Below, in pieces: positions 8,715 through 17,300 of a stretch of DNA of 64,000 bases. Source of the DNA: Psychrobacter sp. 72-O-c (GTDB taxonomy: Bacteria; Pseudomonadota; Gammaproteobacteria; Pseudomonadales; Moraxellaceae). Positions within the stretch are counted from its first letter, which is position 1. Each line of letters opens with the position of its first letter. Under the pieces are notes generated by a model. The model was given only the letters and a program-made list of their open reading frames with translations, was not told the DNA's origin and ran no database searches. The stretch lies in the NCBI RefSeq assembly GCF_904846605.1, contig NZ_CAJHBI010000009.1, positions 44,819 to 108,818 of the forward strand, given 5' to 3'. The position numbers and the translations under genes were made by a program.

Positions 8715-9464
8715 TTACATCAGTGATTTATGGCGCACAATAATAGCTTTGCGCTCTTGCCAAATATTGCCATATATCTCGCGTCTTGACCTTCGCAAGT
8801 ATGGATGATGCAACACTAAGTGATTGTTAATCACACGCTCTGATTGCTCACTGGTTAAGCTGCTATCATCGCCGAGGTAGATAAGCGCATGATTGACATG
8901 GTGTGTCGGCTGAACACGGCACAAAATAACATCATGTCGCTGCAAACTACCGACTTGTACAAAGCCTTGAGATTCAAAGTTAGCGACATATAAATCATCA
9001 CTGTCGGCTGACTCCCACCATAAATCTGTCCTCTCAAAGTTGTCAATATCAATGCCAAGCTCACGGCTGTAGTAGTCACGGACTATACTAAAGCAATCTA
9101 AAACACCGTGAATGTACTCACGATTAATTAGCGGCGCTTGATAGCCTTTATCTTTATGGACTTTAATGTCAGTCTCAGGATAGGCCACGATAACCCACGG
9201 TAGATTATGTTTGCTCATTTGCAGCTTGTCGAATGTCGAGGGATTTGATGAGCCGTCTGGGTGACTATGGACGATAGCTTCTATCTTACCTAGTTTCTCA
9301 GCGCGGACTAAATCACGCGGATCAATCTTAAACTCGCTATCGTTATCCGCTATGTTACGACACTCAACATACTCACGATTGACTAAAAAGCCGCAACACT
9401 CACGCGGATAGCAAGCGGCGGCATGATTAAGCATCGCTTCTTTGGTTGCTTTTAAAATATACAT
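8715..9464 (-). CDS. K: gpK-like tail protein: JAMM peptidase plus NlpC/P60 domain
   Basis: Two enzymatic domains are visible in 249 residues. The N-terminal MPN/JAMM domain has E22, then HSHPDG (H66, H68) and D79, the metal-binding pattern of JAMM proteases. The C-terminal NlpC/P60 domain has a candidate nucleophile C124 in GVLDCFSIVRDYY and a catalytic histidine, probably H192, in HVNHALIYLG. Lambda gpK has the same fusion and is thought to help tail tip assembly or cell-wall penetration. It lies between gpL and gpI in lambda order. Confidence 0.88.
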   Translation of the reverse strand: MYILKATKEAMLNHAAACYPRECCGFLVNREYVECRNIADNDSEFKIDPRDLVRAEKLGKIEAIVHSHPDGSSNPSTFDKLQMSKHNLPWVIVAYPETDIKVHKDKGYQAPLINREYIHGVLDCFSIVRDYYSRELGIDIDNFERTDLWWESADSDDLYVANFESQGFVQVGSLQRHDVILCRVQPTHHVNHALIYLGDDSSLTSEQSERVINNHLVLHHPYLRRSRREIYGNIWQERKAIIVRHKSLM

Positions 9465-9473
9465 AGTAGCGCC

Positions 9474-10268
9474 TTAGTTAAGATTAGAGGCCGGATAGCC
9501 GCCAAACCCTAAAGGTTCGTTTTCGCCAAATCGCTTTTTGCAGTCTGACAGTCTACCGCCGCACCGATCAAACGCAGGGTTATCAGTTCGCTCACCGTCT
9601 TTGGTGAACATAGCTGTACCGGTATAGCCACAATACTCGCTACGATACTGACCTCGTACTGCCCATGTGCAATAAGACGTGATATTGATAGTCGGTATTT
9701 TGATGCGTTGAGCCGCTAACGGGCTTGCTAATTCAAAGGTTACGGTATCAAACTGTTCTTCTGTTTTTTGCTCAATCGTCCAGTATTCGCTAGTAAACTC
9801 ATTAGGATTAGCGGTTGGATTGCCTTCGGTGAAGTTTGCGGCGTCGAGATATTTAGCAAGTAAGCGCGTGACTTTTAAGGTCGCCCCGGCAAAGTCTTTG
9901 TATAGAGCGCACATAATAGTTACAGCGCCCACAGTGCCATCAATCTCGTTTGCTATAACTAGGGTGGGTGATGACGGACGACCATCACCGCGCACTTCTA
10001 ATCCGTCAGATTGTATCGCTACTGGTGTATAAGACTGACCCTGCCAGATAATATCGCGTCTTATTGTCTCGCCTTTACCTGTATTTGTTACATGATATTG
10101 ACTGTCAGCAAACTCATCTTTGCTAGCGAATTTAAACAAGTATTCCCATTCCTCATAAGATTGATGGCCGTGCCATCGAAGTAAGCTGCCGCCTAGTTTA
10201 GTTGCGTCCAACTCATAAAGCGTAACAAGACCCGTAACGCTAAGTTTTTGTAAGTCTGAGCTAAGCAT
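9474..10268 (-). CDS. L: Lambda gpL-like minor tail protein with four C-terminal cysteines
   Basis: The 264-residue protein has the gpL layout: an N-terminal beta domain (LVTLYELDAT, GLEVRGDGRPSSPTLVIAN) and a C-terminal cysteine domain. The four cysteines are in SYCTWAVRGQYRSEYCGYTG and DRCGGRLSDCKKRF, consistent with the iron-sulphur site known in lambda gpL. It is a structural part of the tail tip. In lambda it directly follows gene M. Here the M-like gene is almost 3.7 kb further upstream, and the DGR cassette plus one unknown gene sit in between. Confidence 0.85.
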   Translation of the reverse strand: MLSSDLQKLSVTGLVTLYELDATKLGGSLLRWHGHQSYEEWEYLFKFASKDEFADSQYHVTNTGKGETIRRDIIWQGQSYTPVAIQSDGLEVRGDGRPSSPTLVIANEIDGTVGAVTIMCALYKDFAGATLKVTRLLAKYLDAANFTEGNPTANPNEFTSEYWTIEQKTEEQFDTVTFELASPLAAQRIKIPTINITSYCTWAVRGQYRSEYCGYTGTAMFTKDGERTDNPAFDRCGGRLSDCKKRFGENEPLGFGGYPASNLN

Positions 10269-10283
10269 TGTCGCTCCTAAATT

Positions 10284-10940
10284 TTAAAGTAGTAGTGCTT
10301 GAGCCCACATCGCGTCTAGCTGCTCATTAGTTAAACCAAGCATCGCGCCCATATAAGCCACGCTTTCACTTGTACGCTCAAAGATAGTCGCTTCGTTGTA
10401 CTCAATTTCAATACGAGCTTTTAATGCCCCATCCTCTATGCCCGATATAGCTGTCTCAATGGCACTGAGTAAGTCATTTTTCATCAAGACCAGCTTAAAC
10501 TGCCTGCGAGTTAGCGCCCGTAAATGCTTACTTGTGTCAGTAGCTAAGCCGAGGGCTGATTTTTGCTCGCGTCCCCATTGTCTACAATCTTCTACATAAT
10601 CAGCATAAACGCTAAATGTCTCTGACGATGAGTTGCGTATCTCTTTTAGTTCGTCCGACAAGCTATAACGCTCTGCAATCTTTGCTTTGACTCTATTGTT
10701 GATGAGCTGTACGTGCGTAGAGTTAGTTTTGATTAGCTCAAGAAAGTGATCAGTCATTACGACCGTCTCTATAGTGCTCACAATCTCATTTGGCTGGCTC
10801 TCTGGCAGCTCCAAGCCGTCAGGAACGCTAACATACGTCACCCCAGCGATTGTACATAACTCCGTTGCCGACTCTGGGATCTCTAACTGTTTTGTGATGT
10901 TTCTTGTGATAAATTTTTGGTAGCTCACAATATAAGCCAT
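10284..10940 (-). CDS. Phage protein of unknown function after the DGR (218 aa)
   Basis: The start at the ATG at 10940 (MAYIVSYQKF) has GGAG 10 nt upstream; an in-frame ATG six codons earlier has no such signal. The last 113 bp of the reverse transcriptase gene overlap its start in another frame. The protein has a short beta N-terminus and then a long, mostly helical region ending MLGLTNEQLDAMWAQALLL. That shape recalls small phage tail or fibre-associated proteins, but I do not recognise the family. Being sandwiched between the reverse transcriptase and gpL, it may have been brought in with the DGR or be part of the displaced tail module. Confidence 0.65.
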   Translation of the reverse strand: MAYIVSYQKFITRNITKQLEIPESATELCTIAGVTYVSVPDGLELPESQPNEIVSTIETVVMTDHFLELIKTNSTHVQLINNRVKAKIAERYSLSDELKEIRNSSSETFSVYADYVEDCRQWGREQKSALGLATDTSKHLRALTRRQFKLVLMKNDLLSAIETAISGIEDGALKARIEIEYNEATIFERTSESVAYMGAMLGLTNEQLDAMWAQALLL

Positions 10941-11895
10941 AGTTTTCTTGCTCCGCATAAGTTAGTAGGTGTTGCAGTGATCGCGTTTTTGATGCATGTG
11001 CTAGATGTGAGATAAAAGAGTCGAGCTTGTTTTTTCTGACTGCCTTTCTTGATTTGTACAAACTGTATTTTCTAATGAACCTGCCTGATCGCCACGTCCT
11101 ATACCCGCAGAAGTTAACGCCCTTTCTCGTATTAGCGATGGTTGATCGTGACAGTGTGAGCTTCAACTCTTCATTAACAAACTTTGTGAGCTTAACCCTG
11201 TAATCCAACGCCTCATCCCTAGTCAATCCAAACAATAGGAAGTCATCAACGTACCTGCAATAACCTGCGGCTGGCTTAAGCACGCGAGTAGCATAGTGAT
11301 CTACTGGGTTCATGTAGATGAGCGCGAACATCTGCGATAGTAAGTTGCCAATCGGTATTCCTGTTGGCTCTGGATAGTCAGCAAACAGCATCATCAAGTC
11401 GACCATCTTTTTATCTTTAATCTTCTTCTCTAATAACTGCCTCAATACTGGCCTATCAATACTATAAAAGAACTTTTTGATATCAAGCTGCAATGTATAA
11501 GTATCTGGTCCCGCTCTTCTTAATGCGTTTTGTGCGTAGTCAGCAGCAGCGTGTGTGCCCAAGCCGACTCGACAAGCAAATGACTGATCAATAAATGTCT
11601 TTTCAAATATCGGCATGAGTGCGTTATATATCGCATACTGAACGACGCAATCTCTAAATGCCGGTGCATAAATGTCCCTGATTTTGGGTTCATAAACGAT
11701 AAACTTAAAATAGGGCCGTGGTTTGTAAGTACCAGCTTCTAACTCTTCTTGTAGCGATGCTAGTTCTCGGCCTAAGCTTTTCTCAAATTGAAAGCAACCT
11801 CTTCTACCGCCTTTGCTTTTCTTGGCACCCAAAAAGCCTTGCCATAGATTCTCTAATGAAACAACTGAGCTATATAAATCACCCACTCTCTTCAT
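10828..11895 (-). CDS. DGR reverse transcriptase
   Basis: The 355-residue protein has the DGR reverse transcriptase signature. Conserved blocks are KIRDIYAPAFRDCVVQYAI at 71-89, first catalytic aspartate D138 in QLDIKKFFYSID, motif 4 GIPIGNLLSQ at 179-188 (the SQ ending is typical of DGR enzymes), YVDD at 215-218 and KGVNFCGY at 259-265. It would copy the template repeat RNA while misincorporating opposite adenines, producing cDNA that replaces the variable repeat. I chose the ATG at 11895 because AAGGA lies 5 nt upstream. The frame stays open further upstream through the template repeat, but that extension is probably not protein. The gene end overlaps the next gene by 113 bp. Confidence 0.93.
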   Translation of the reverse strand: MKRVGDLYSSVVSLENLWQGFLGAKKSKGGRRGCFQFEKSLGRELASLQEELEAGTYKPRPYFKFIVYEPKIRDIYAPAFRDCVVQYAIYNALMPIFEKTFIDQSFACRVGLGTHAAADYAQNALRRAGPDTYTLQLDIKKFFYSIDRPVLRQLLEKKIKDKKMVDLMMLFADYPEPTGIPIGNLLSQMFALIYMNPVDHYATRVLKPAAGYCRYVDDFLLFGLTRDEALDYRVKLTKFVNEELKLTLSRSTIANTRKGVNFCGYRTWRSGRFIRKYSLYKSRKAVRKNKLDSFISHLAHASKTRSLQHLLTYAEQENYGLYCELPKIYHKKHHKTVRDPRVGNGVMYNRWGDVC

Positions 11896-12029
11896 AAACA
11901 TCCTTAAAAGAACGCGCCTGACTTTCGGTTGCCCTACTAGAAATGCGCGCTTACTCCGATTTCGCGTAACGCAGGAAAACGTCTCCCTTGGCACCAGACG
12001 ACAACTTGTCGCTTGAGGTGATGCCGAGT

Positions 12030-12140
12030 CCGCCCGGACGCCGATGTTGTTGTTGCTATTCGTCCGAGAATTGTTGCTATTGACGATCCAGACGCCAGCG
12101 TTCGTACTGTTGTTCCAGTTGCCGCCCACCAGCGCACATA
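12030..12140 (-). repeat. DGR template repeat (TR)
   Basis: The 111 bp align without gaps to 12600-12710. There are 14 mismatches; 12 fall on adenines of the TR coding strand. On this strand the repeat contains many AAC and AAT codons (read in the target frame: GGNWNNSTNAGVWIVNSNN and on), which lets adenine mutagenesis change most residues while avoiding stop codons. It lies in the gap between the Avd-like gene and the reverse transcriptase, the usual place. A TR RNA spanning about 11896-12172 is expected to be both template and primer. Confidence 0.95.
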
Positions 12141-12172
12141 TTAAGACGCCTCCCTTTTTTGAACCTTGCTTG

Positions 12173-12553
12173 CTACATAACTGACTTTATCCAGCCACCG
12201 ATAATCTTACCGATCTCATCAATATTCACTGATATAGATAAATACCTTTTAGCGTTTAGCTTTTGCACTGATATCTTCTCAGTTTTTGGATGGCCGAAGT
12301 AGGACAGCTCAAACGCCAGTCTTACCTGCATCCTTAGTTGCTCATGCTTAATATCTAAGTTAGTGAGCGTTGTCTTTTTGTGATATCTCTTTTGCGCTTC
12401 GACGATGTAATCATACATCTCATAAGCAGTGGTCCTTATTCTTAACGCCAAGCCGTGCTTCTCGTGACTTGGGAAGTGATTTAGATATATATTCAATAGC
12501 TGCATCGTTTGTATAAACTTCCTATCTAAATTTGACTCGCTATCTACTGCCAT
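12173..12553 (-). CDS. avd: Avd-like DGR accessory protein (four-helix bundle)
   Basis: The 126-residue protein is predicted all-helical and basic, matching the accessory variability determinant family in size, charge and position between target gene and TR. Features include LDRKFIQTMQLLNIYLNHFP, a central helix with EMYDYIVEAQKRYHKK, a short FELSYFGHP segment and a last helix ending IGKIIGGWIKSVM. In Bordetella phage the Avd pentamer binds the reverse transcriptase and TR RNA and is needed for homing. No strong Shine-Dalgarno is close to the ATG at 12553; translation may be coupled to the target gene, whose stop is 30 bp upstream. Confidence 0.85.
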   Translation of the reverse strand: MAVDSESNLDRKFIQTMQLLNIYLNHFPSHEKHGLALRIRTTAYEMYDYIVEAQKRYHKKTTLTNLDIKHEQLRMQVRLAFELSYFGHPKTEKISVQKLNAKRYLSISVNIDEIGKIIGGWIKSVM

Positions 12554-12582
12554 AATTTATTAATCCCCTCGCTATCGCTCAG

Positions 12583-13980
12583 TCAAACAAAATACAAGGC
12601 CGCCCGGACGCCGCGGCTGTTGTTGCTATTCGACCGAGAATTGAGGCCAGTGACGATCCAGATGCCAGCGATCGTACTGCTGCTCCAGGTGCCGCCCACC
12701 AGCGCACACAGGTCCTCAACTCGATTGTCATAGAATCGATCATTACCGAATGCATTAGTGCCATCTGAGCCGCCGAGCATAGGTATGCCTGCGCAAGATG
12801 CTGCCCATGCCAAGCCGCTGTTGGCGCTTGAGAATACCTGTTTAGTTGTAGAGCCAATAGCAAAGTTCCGACTTTCGCCCGTTAACTCCCCATAACTTGC
12901 GCCCAGAGAGTCATAACTCGCTGTCATTGCTGCGGTGCCCCACGCATCAGTAGCGAGTGTAGCACCGCTTGTGAGCGCTGCGGCCTTGGTGGTGGTTTTT
13001 AAGGTATAGAAATTGCCATCGGTTTGCGTGAGTCCCAGAGCGACTTCGTACATATTGCCGTTCAGATCCGCAACTCCGCTTGCTTGGCCGTTGTGCGTGG
13101 TTTTTGCAAACGGCTGACCTGACCCTGTTTTTCCAGCTGATGAATATCCCGTTTCTTCGTAGACTACGCTTGTGTCGTTAACGTCACGTAGCGCGTTATT
13201 GTTACATCCTTTGGGGAAGTTGTTGACGCCGCTAGCATCGTACCAAGCGCAGGCTGCTGAGCTAGTTGAAGCTTGGGCATGGGCCATGCTAAGTAATGAC
13301 AGTGCGCGCTGAATAAAGATGGTAGTCGGAAAGAAGTTTGCCCCGCGGGTTTTAACAGCGTCAATAGATCCCGCTAGGTTGTTGCCCGCTGACCCAGTTA
13401 GGCCGCTGAAGGGTGCGTTAGAACCACTTGATGATAATGGAATACCGTTTTTTACTGAGCTAGCAGTACCGTCATTATTGCTACACTGGAATTTATCAAC
13501 AAAGAAGCCGTCTTGCAGTCTTCCGTCGTCATAGAAAGCGCGATGGACTGCGTAGCCCTCTAGCTTGGCAGCTGCTACGGATGCGAAGTAATCTTTTGGT
13601 TTAACATCGCAAGCATTGACGCCATATTTGGCATAGTTTGGGCTACTGCCATTGCCCCATCGGTAGTAAAACATGGGTACATAGCACATTACTGATCCGT
13701 CACTGTACCTGTAATTCCCATAATTCTCATGGCCACGAATATTGGTGCCGACCATTGGGTACATACCCGGAGGCAGGGCGTCTGTCACGCCCGTGCCAAA
13801 TCCTAGTTCGCCTGCCACGCCGATATCAGTAAGTTCGGGTGATAGGTTGTCAGATATGCGTTTTAACTCTCCATCAATATCGATGAAGTTGTCGCGGGTT
13901 TTGAGCCACATGGTGTGCTCATCATCCCCTGTCTTGTCTTCTGGTACACCATTACCGGGGTCGGGTAGTCTTAGCGACAT
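12583..13980 (-). CDS. DGR target: tail-associated variable protein with C-type-lectin/FGE-like fold
   Basis: The 465-residue protein ends in the variable repeat (residues 424-460) followed by five invariant residues, ALYFV. The C-terminal 200 or so residues have marks of the FGE/C-type-lectin fold of DGR targets: VADLNGNMYEVALG, LGGSDGTNAFGNDRFYDNR and GG-x-W-x5-AG-x-W. An N-terminal module (residues 1 to about 130, with LPPGMYPMVGTNIRG and CYVPMFYYRWG) probably attaches it to the tail. Ten codons differ from the template through adenine changes: 431, 433, 434, 437, 444, 445, 446, 450, 455 and 456. The likely role is a receptor-binding protein whose ligand surface is diversified. It is read with the tail genes, 12 bp after gpM. 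Confidence 0.92.
   Translation of the reverse strand: MSLRLPDPGNGVPEDKTGDDEHTMWLKTRDNFIDIDGELKRISDNLSPELTDIGVAGELGFGTGVTDALPPGMYPMVGTNIRGHENYGNYRYSDGSVMCYVPMFYYRWGNGSSPNYAKYGVNACDVKPKDYFASVAAAKLEGYAVHRAFYDDGRLQDGFFVDKFQCSNNDGTASSVKNGIPLSSSGSNAPFSGLTGSAGNNLAGSIDAVKTRGANFFPTTIFIQRALSLLSMAHAQASTSSAACAWYDASGVNNFPKGCNNNALRDVNDTSVVYEETGYSSAGKTGSGQPFAKTTHNGQASGVADLNGNMYEVALGLTQTDGNFYTLKTTTKAAALTSGATLATDAWGTAAMTASYDSLGASYGELTGESRNFAIGSTTKQVFSSANSGLAWAASCAGIPMLGGSDGTNAFGNDRFYDNRVEDLCALVGGTWSSSTIAGIWIVTGLNSRSNSNNSRGVRAALYFV
12600..12710 (-). repeat. DGR variable repeat (VR) with 3' homing end
   Basis: This is the 3' end of the target gene. The last 13 bp on the coding strand (12600-12612) match the TR exactly and are GC-rich, as expected for the initiation of mutagenic homing site. 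Substitutions relative to TR are A to C, G or T at twelve positions, plus one G to A (12663) and one T to G (12614) not explained by adenine mutagenesis. Identity ends sharply at both borders. Confidence 0.95.
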
Positions 13981-13992
13981 GGGTTTGCTCCT

Positions 13993-14334
13993 TTAAACGC
14001 TCATAAATTGCTCAAAATTGAGCGTGATTTGCCAAAAGTTACCTTGCCGCTGCGGCGTAGATGCTCCAGCGCAAGTGTATTGTTTAGTATTTCCGTGCGG
14101 GTCAGTCCATAAGAAGGGTTTGACGCCTGCGTGATCATCAAGAAACGCTTCGATGGGCTTGATGACCGTTTCCAAGTCGCCGGTCTTAGTGCCTGACCAG
14201 TTCTTAATTTTGTTATTAATACCCGTTGATGTGTGCTGCGCGTAGCCGTCGCCTAACTGGGTTTTATTGACGCGGTACTGAGTATCAGCAGCTGCGCCCA
14301 TATCCATTTGCCAACGGAAAGTCTTGATTGTCAT
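13993..14334 (-). CDS. M: Lambda gpM-like minor tail protein
   Basis: From the ATG at 14334 the protein is 113 residues (MTIKTFRWQMDMG...), ending NFWQITLNFEQFMSV. FRW near the start, DGYAQHTSTGINN and the sentence-like FLWTDPHGNTKQYTCAG are typical of the gpM/DUF-type tail-tip proteins that link the tail tube end to the tip. An in-frame ATG at 14358 lies inside a terminator-like hairpin and is unlikely. The gene follows the tape measure gene. Instead of gpL, the next gene downstream is the DGR target. Confidence 0.82.
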   Translation of the reverse strand: MTIKTFRWQMDMGAAADTQYRVNKTQLGDGYAQHTSTGINNKIKNWSGTKTGDLETVIKPIEAFLDDHAGVKPFLWTDPHGNTKQYTCAGASTPQRQGNFWQITLNFEQFMSV

Positions 14335-14346
14335 ATGAGTGCTCAC

Positions 14347-14375
14347 TAAAAAGCCCACTGCGATAGTGGGCTTTT
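14347..14375 (-). terminator. Hairpin between tape measure and gpM genes
   Basis: AAGCCCACT/AGTGGGCTT stem with a short CGCGAT-type loop and T-runs on both sides (14350-14373). On the minus strand it is followed by five T residues. Confidence 0.6.
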
Positions 14376-14399
14376 GATTGATGGGTGATGTTGAAGCAA

Positions 14400-17300
14400 C
14401 TAACGTCGCGCATATTTTTTATCTAGCATGCCATTTGGCCGTGTCATCTTGATGATCTCACTACTAATGACCGCCGCAAGACCTTTCCCAATTTGCTTGC
14501 CGTAAGCATCGTTTGACTCAACGGATGACTTGCCGTCCATTGTCACTTGGACACTGACGTTGATATTAGGGGTGTTGTTGCTTGAACGATCATAAGTACC
14601 GTTGTGCATGGCTTCCAGTTCGGGGCGGTACTTGCGGGTGGTTGGGGCGTTGGCGACGAACTCTTCTTTATGCACCAATCCGGCAACATCTGATGTACCC
14701 CCATTGCCAGTATAACCGCCTGACTTAAAGCCTTTTGGGTTTATCGCTTGGATAGCAGCAGGGATGATACCAGTTTCCAATGTAGCAATAGCGACCGCTG
14801 GTATATTAGCGGGGAAGGGTGCTGATGCCCATGCTTTAGCGATAGTAGCAAAACTAGCCGATTGAGCGCTCGCAAAATCATAGGCCTTTTGCACCAAGAA
14901 CATCGCTTTGTAGCCCTTGCTTGTCTCGCCCAGTGCCATGCCGAGCATAGCAGTAATTGAGCCAACTGTTTGCGCTTGCTTTTGCATCTCTAAATCTTTG
15001 ATGCTTTGATTAAAGCCCTCGGTCAGCGTCAATCTAGCTTGTTCAGCTTGTGCTGTCTTATCAGTATGCATTTGCTCAAACCGATCAACGATAGCCATCT
15101 TATTGGTATAAGCGAGCGTTAGTTTCTCAGCTTCCGTCTGTGGGCCATTGACCTCTAAACCGCCAAAGGCATCAGCGGCGCTTGTTTGATCGGTTTGAAA
15201 CTGCGTAGCGCGGTCTTTAATTTCAGCACTTATTTTGGCGCGATCCTGAACTTCACGCTTCATCTGCTCAAACTTTTCAACCTCAGCGCGATAACCTTGA
15301 ATCATGCTGTCAGCGATGCCGGCATACTTGCCTTGTGCGACATCAAAGTCAAACTCAGCAAGTGGGTCGCCCTTGGTGCCGAATAGCGCAATGTCTTTTT
15401 TAAGCTCGTCCCACTGGTTGACAAATCCATCATAGATTCGTTTGGCCATATCAGCAGCAGCTTGTACGGCTTTTGGGGTGGTTTTGATGATGCCGACGGC
15501 CATGCCTTGCGCAGTTTGCTCCCCAACTGTTTTCATAACACGAGATGGCGAACGAATGTTAAGAACGCTCTTAGCCTTAGCAACTGCATTTGATGCCATG
15601 TTACCGATAGCGCTCACGACACTGCTTGCACCGTTTTTAATACCGTTAATTAAGCCATCTACAATCTGCTTACCGATGGTTAGCATCTTGCTGGGTAGTG
15701 CCTTTAGTGTTGTCGATATACTGTTGCCAATATTAACAAAAGCTGTCCTAGTCCTGGATACTGCGTTATCCCAAGATGCTTGCATTGAATTGACTGCTGA
15801 TTTAACAGCATTGCTTATCTTGTCAAATTCAGCTTTTAAACCTGCACTGATAGCTGCCCAGTTTTTAACAACGAGATAACCGCCTGCTGCGATTAAAGCA
15901 ATGGCAGCTACTACCGCAAGTATAGGACTAGTCAATACCGCTAGTGCTGCGTTAAATGTCCAAGTAGCGGCTGCTGCTATACCTGCTGCCACTGACCAAC
16001 CAGCAGTTGCTACAGTCATTACGCCTGCTTGTACAGCGGCTAGTGCTGCTTGTATTTTTAACAGTATCAAAGGCGCGTTAGCCGCAATCAAAGCAACCGA
16101 AAGCGCAGTGACTGACACCCCAAGCGCAATAAATGCGGGCTGATTATCATTAACGACCTGTTTAATCTCATCCCAGTTTTGATAGACAAGAACGCCAGCC
16201 GCAAGTAATATGCCTAAACCTAAGATCGTTAAACCCATTGGGCTAGCCAACGCGGTGTGCGCAATCTTTAATCCATCGATTGCTGTCTTTGCTGCGCTCA
16301 CACCATCAGCAAATAGTTTCAAGCTGACGATAGCGCCCAAAAGAGCCCCGCCAACCAGTGTGACTTGCTGAATCAATTCAGGATTAGCAGACGCCCATGT
16401 TCCGATGGTTGCGGCCATAGGTGTCATGTTTAGTAGCAATTCATTTAATGCCGGTATAAAGGCATCACCAACACTAGCAGCCACACCATCTATATTATTT
16501 TTAAGCAAGACCATTTTATTGGCAGTTGTTGCGCTGATTTTCTTAAACTCAATATCCATTGAGCCAAAGTAATCTTTGGTTGTGTTGACCGTTTCCCCTA
16601 GCATTGCCCAGTTATTTTCTAGTACGCCCACACTACCTGCGAGCAGGGTTATATCATCCCCGAACTCTTTACCAATAATAAGTGCGTTTGTACCGATGCG
16701 CTTAGATTGGTCTAGCTGATTGATAGCCTCAAGATAAGTAGTAATTGCTTGCTTACCATCGGTTGCGACTAATTTACTAAAGTCGTCAATATTCAAGCCT
16801 AGTTGCTCAAACCCGATAAGCTGTGACTTAGTGGCATTGTCTAGCGTAGAAAATGACGTTAGTAATGAGTTGACTGCAGTAGAGGCAACCTCGGCAGGTT
16901 TACCCATAGCAATCAATGCACCTGTTAATCCTAGCGTTGCGTCCTCTGATAAGCCAAAGACTTTAGCGACACCGCCGACACGTTGTAATGAGTCGATGAG
17001 CTGTGCAGCGGTGGCAGGAGTGTTGTTTGATAGCGTATTAATCGCATCGCCAAGCCTATCAATATTTGCAATCGGTATCTGAAACACATTAGCGATTTTT
17101 GCCATACTGTCAGCAACTTGCTGCGCTGGTTGGTCAAAAGCCACACCCATCTTTGCCATGACTTCGGTAAAGTGAACCAGATCTTTTTCTGCAATACCTA
17201 GCTGTCCACCTGTGGCGGTTACGGCTGCCAGTTCCTCAAACGTTTGAGGAATCTGTGTGCTTAATGCTTGCAGCTCTTTACGCATATTTGCCAAGCCATT

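Noticed and set aside
11896..12129. N-terminal extension of the reverse transcriptase through the template repeat
   Set aside because: The frame is open, but a good Shine-Dalgarno precedes the ATG at 11895, and DGR reverse transcriptases begin about there; the upstream part is the TR.
12560..12599. Hairpin just downstream of the variable repeat, as in Bordetella phage
   Set aside because: I searched the 40 bp after VR for an inverted repeat and found no convincing stem.
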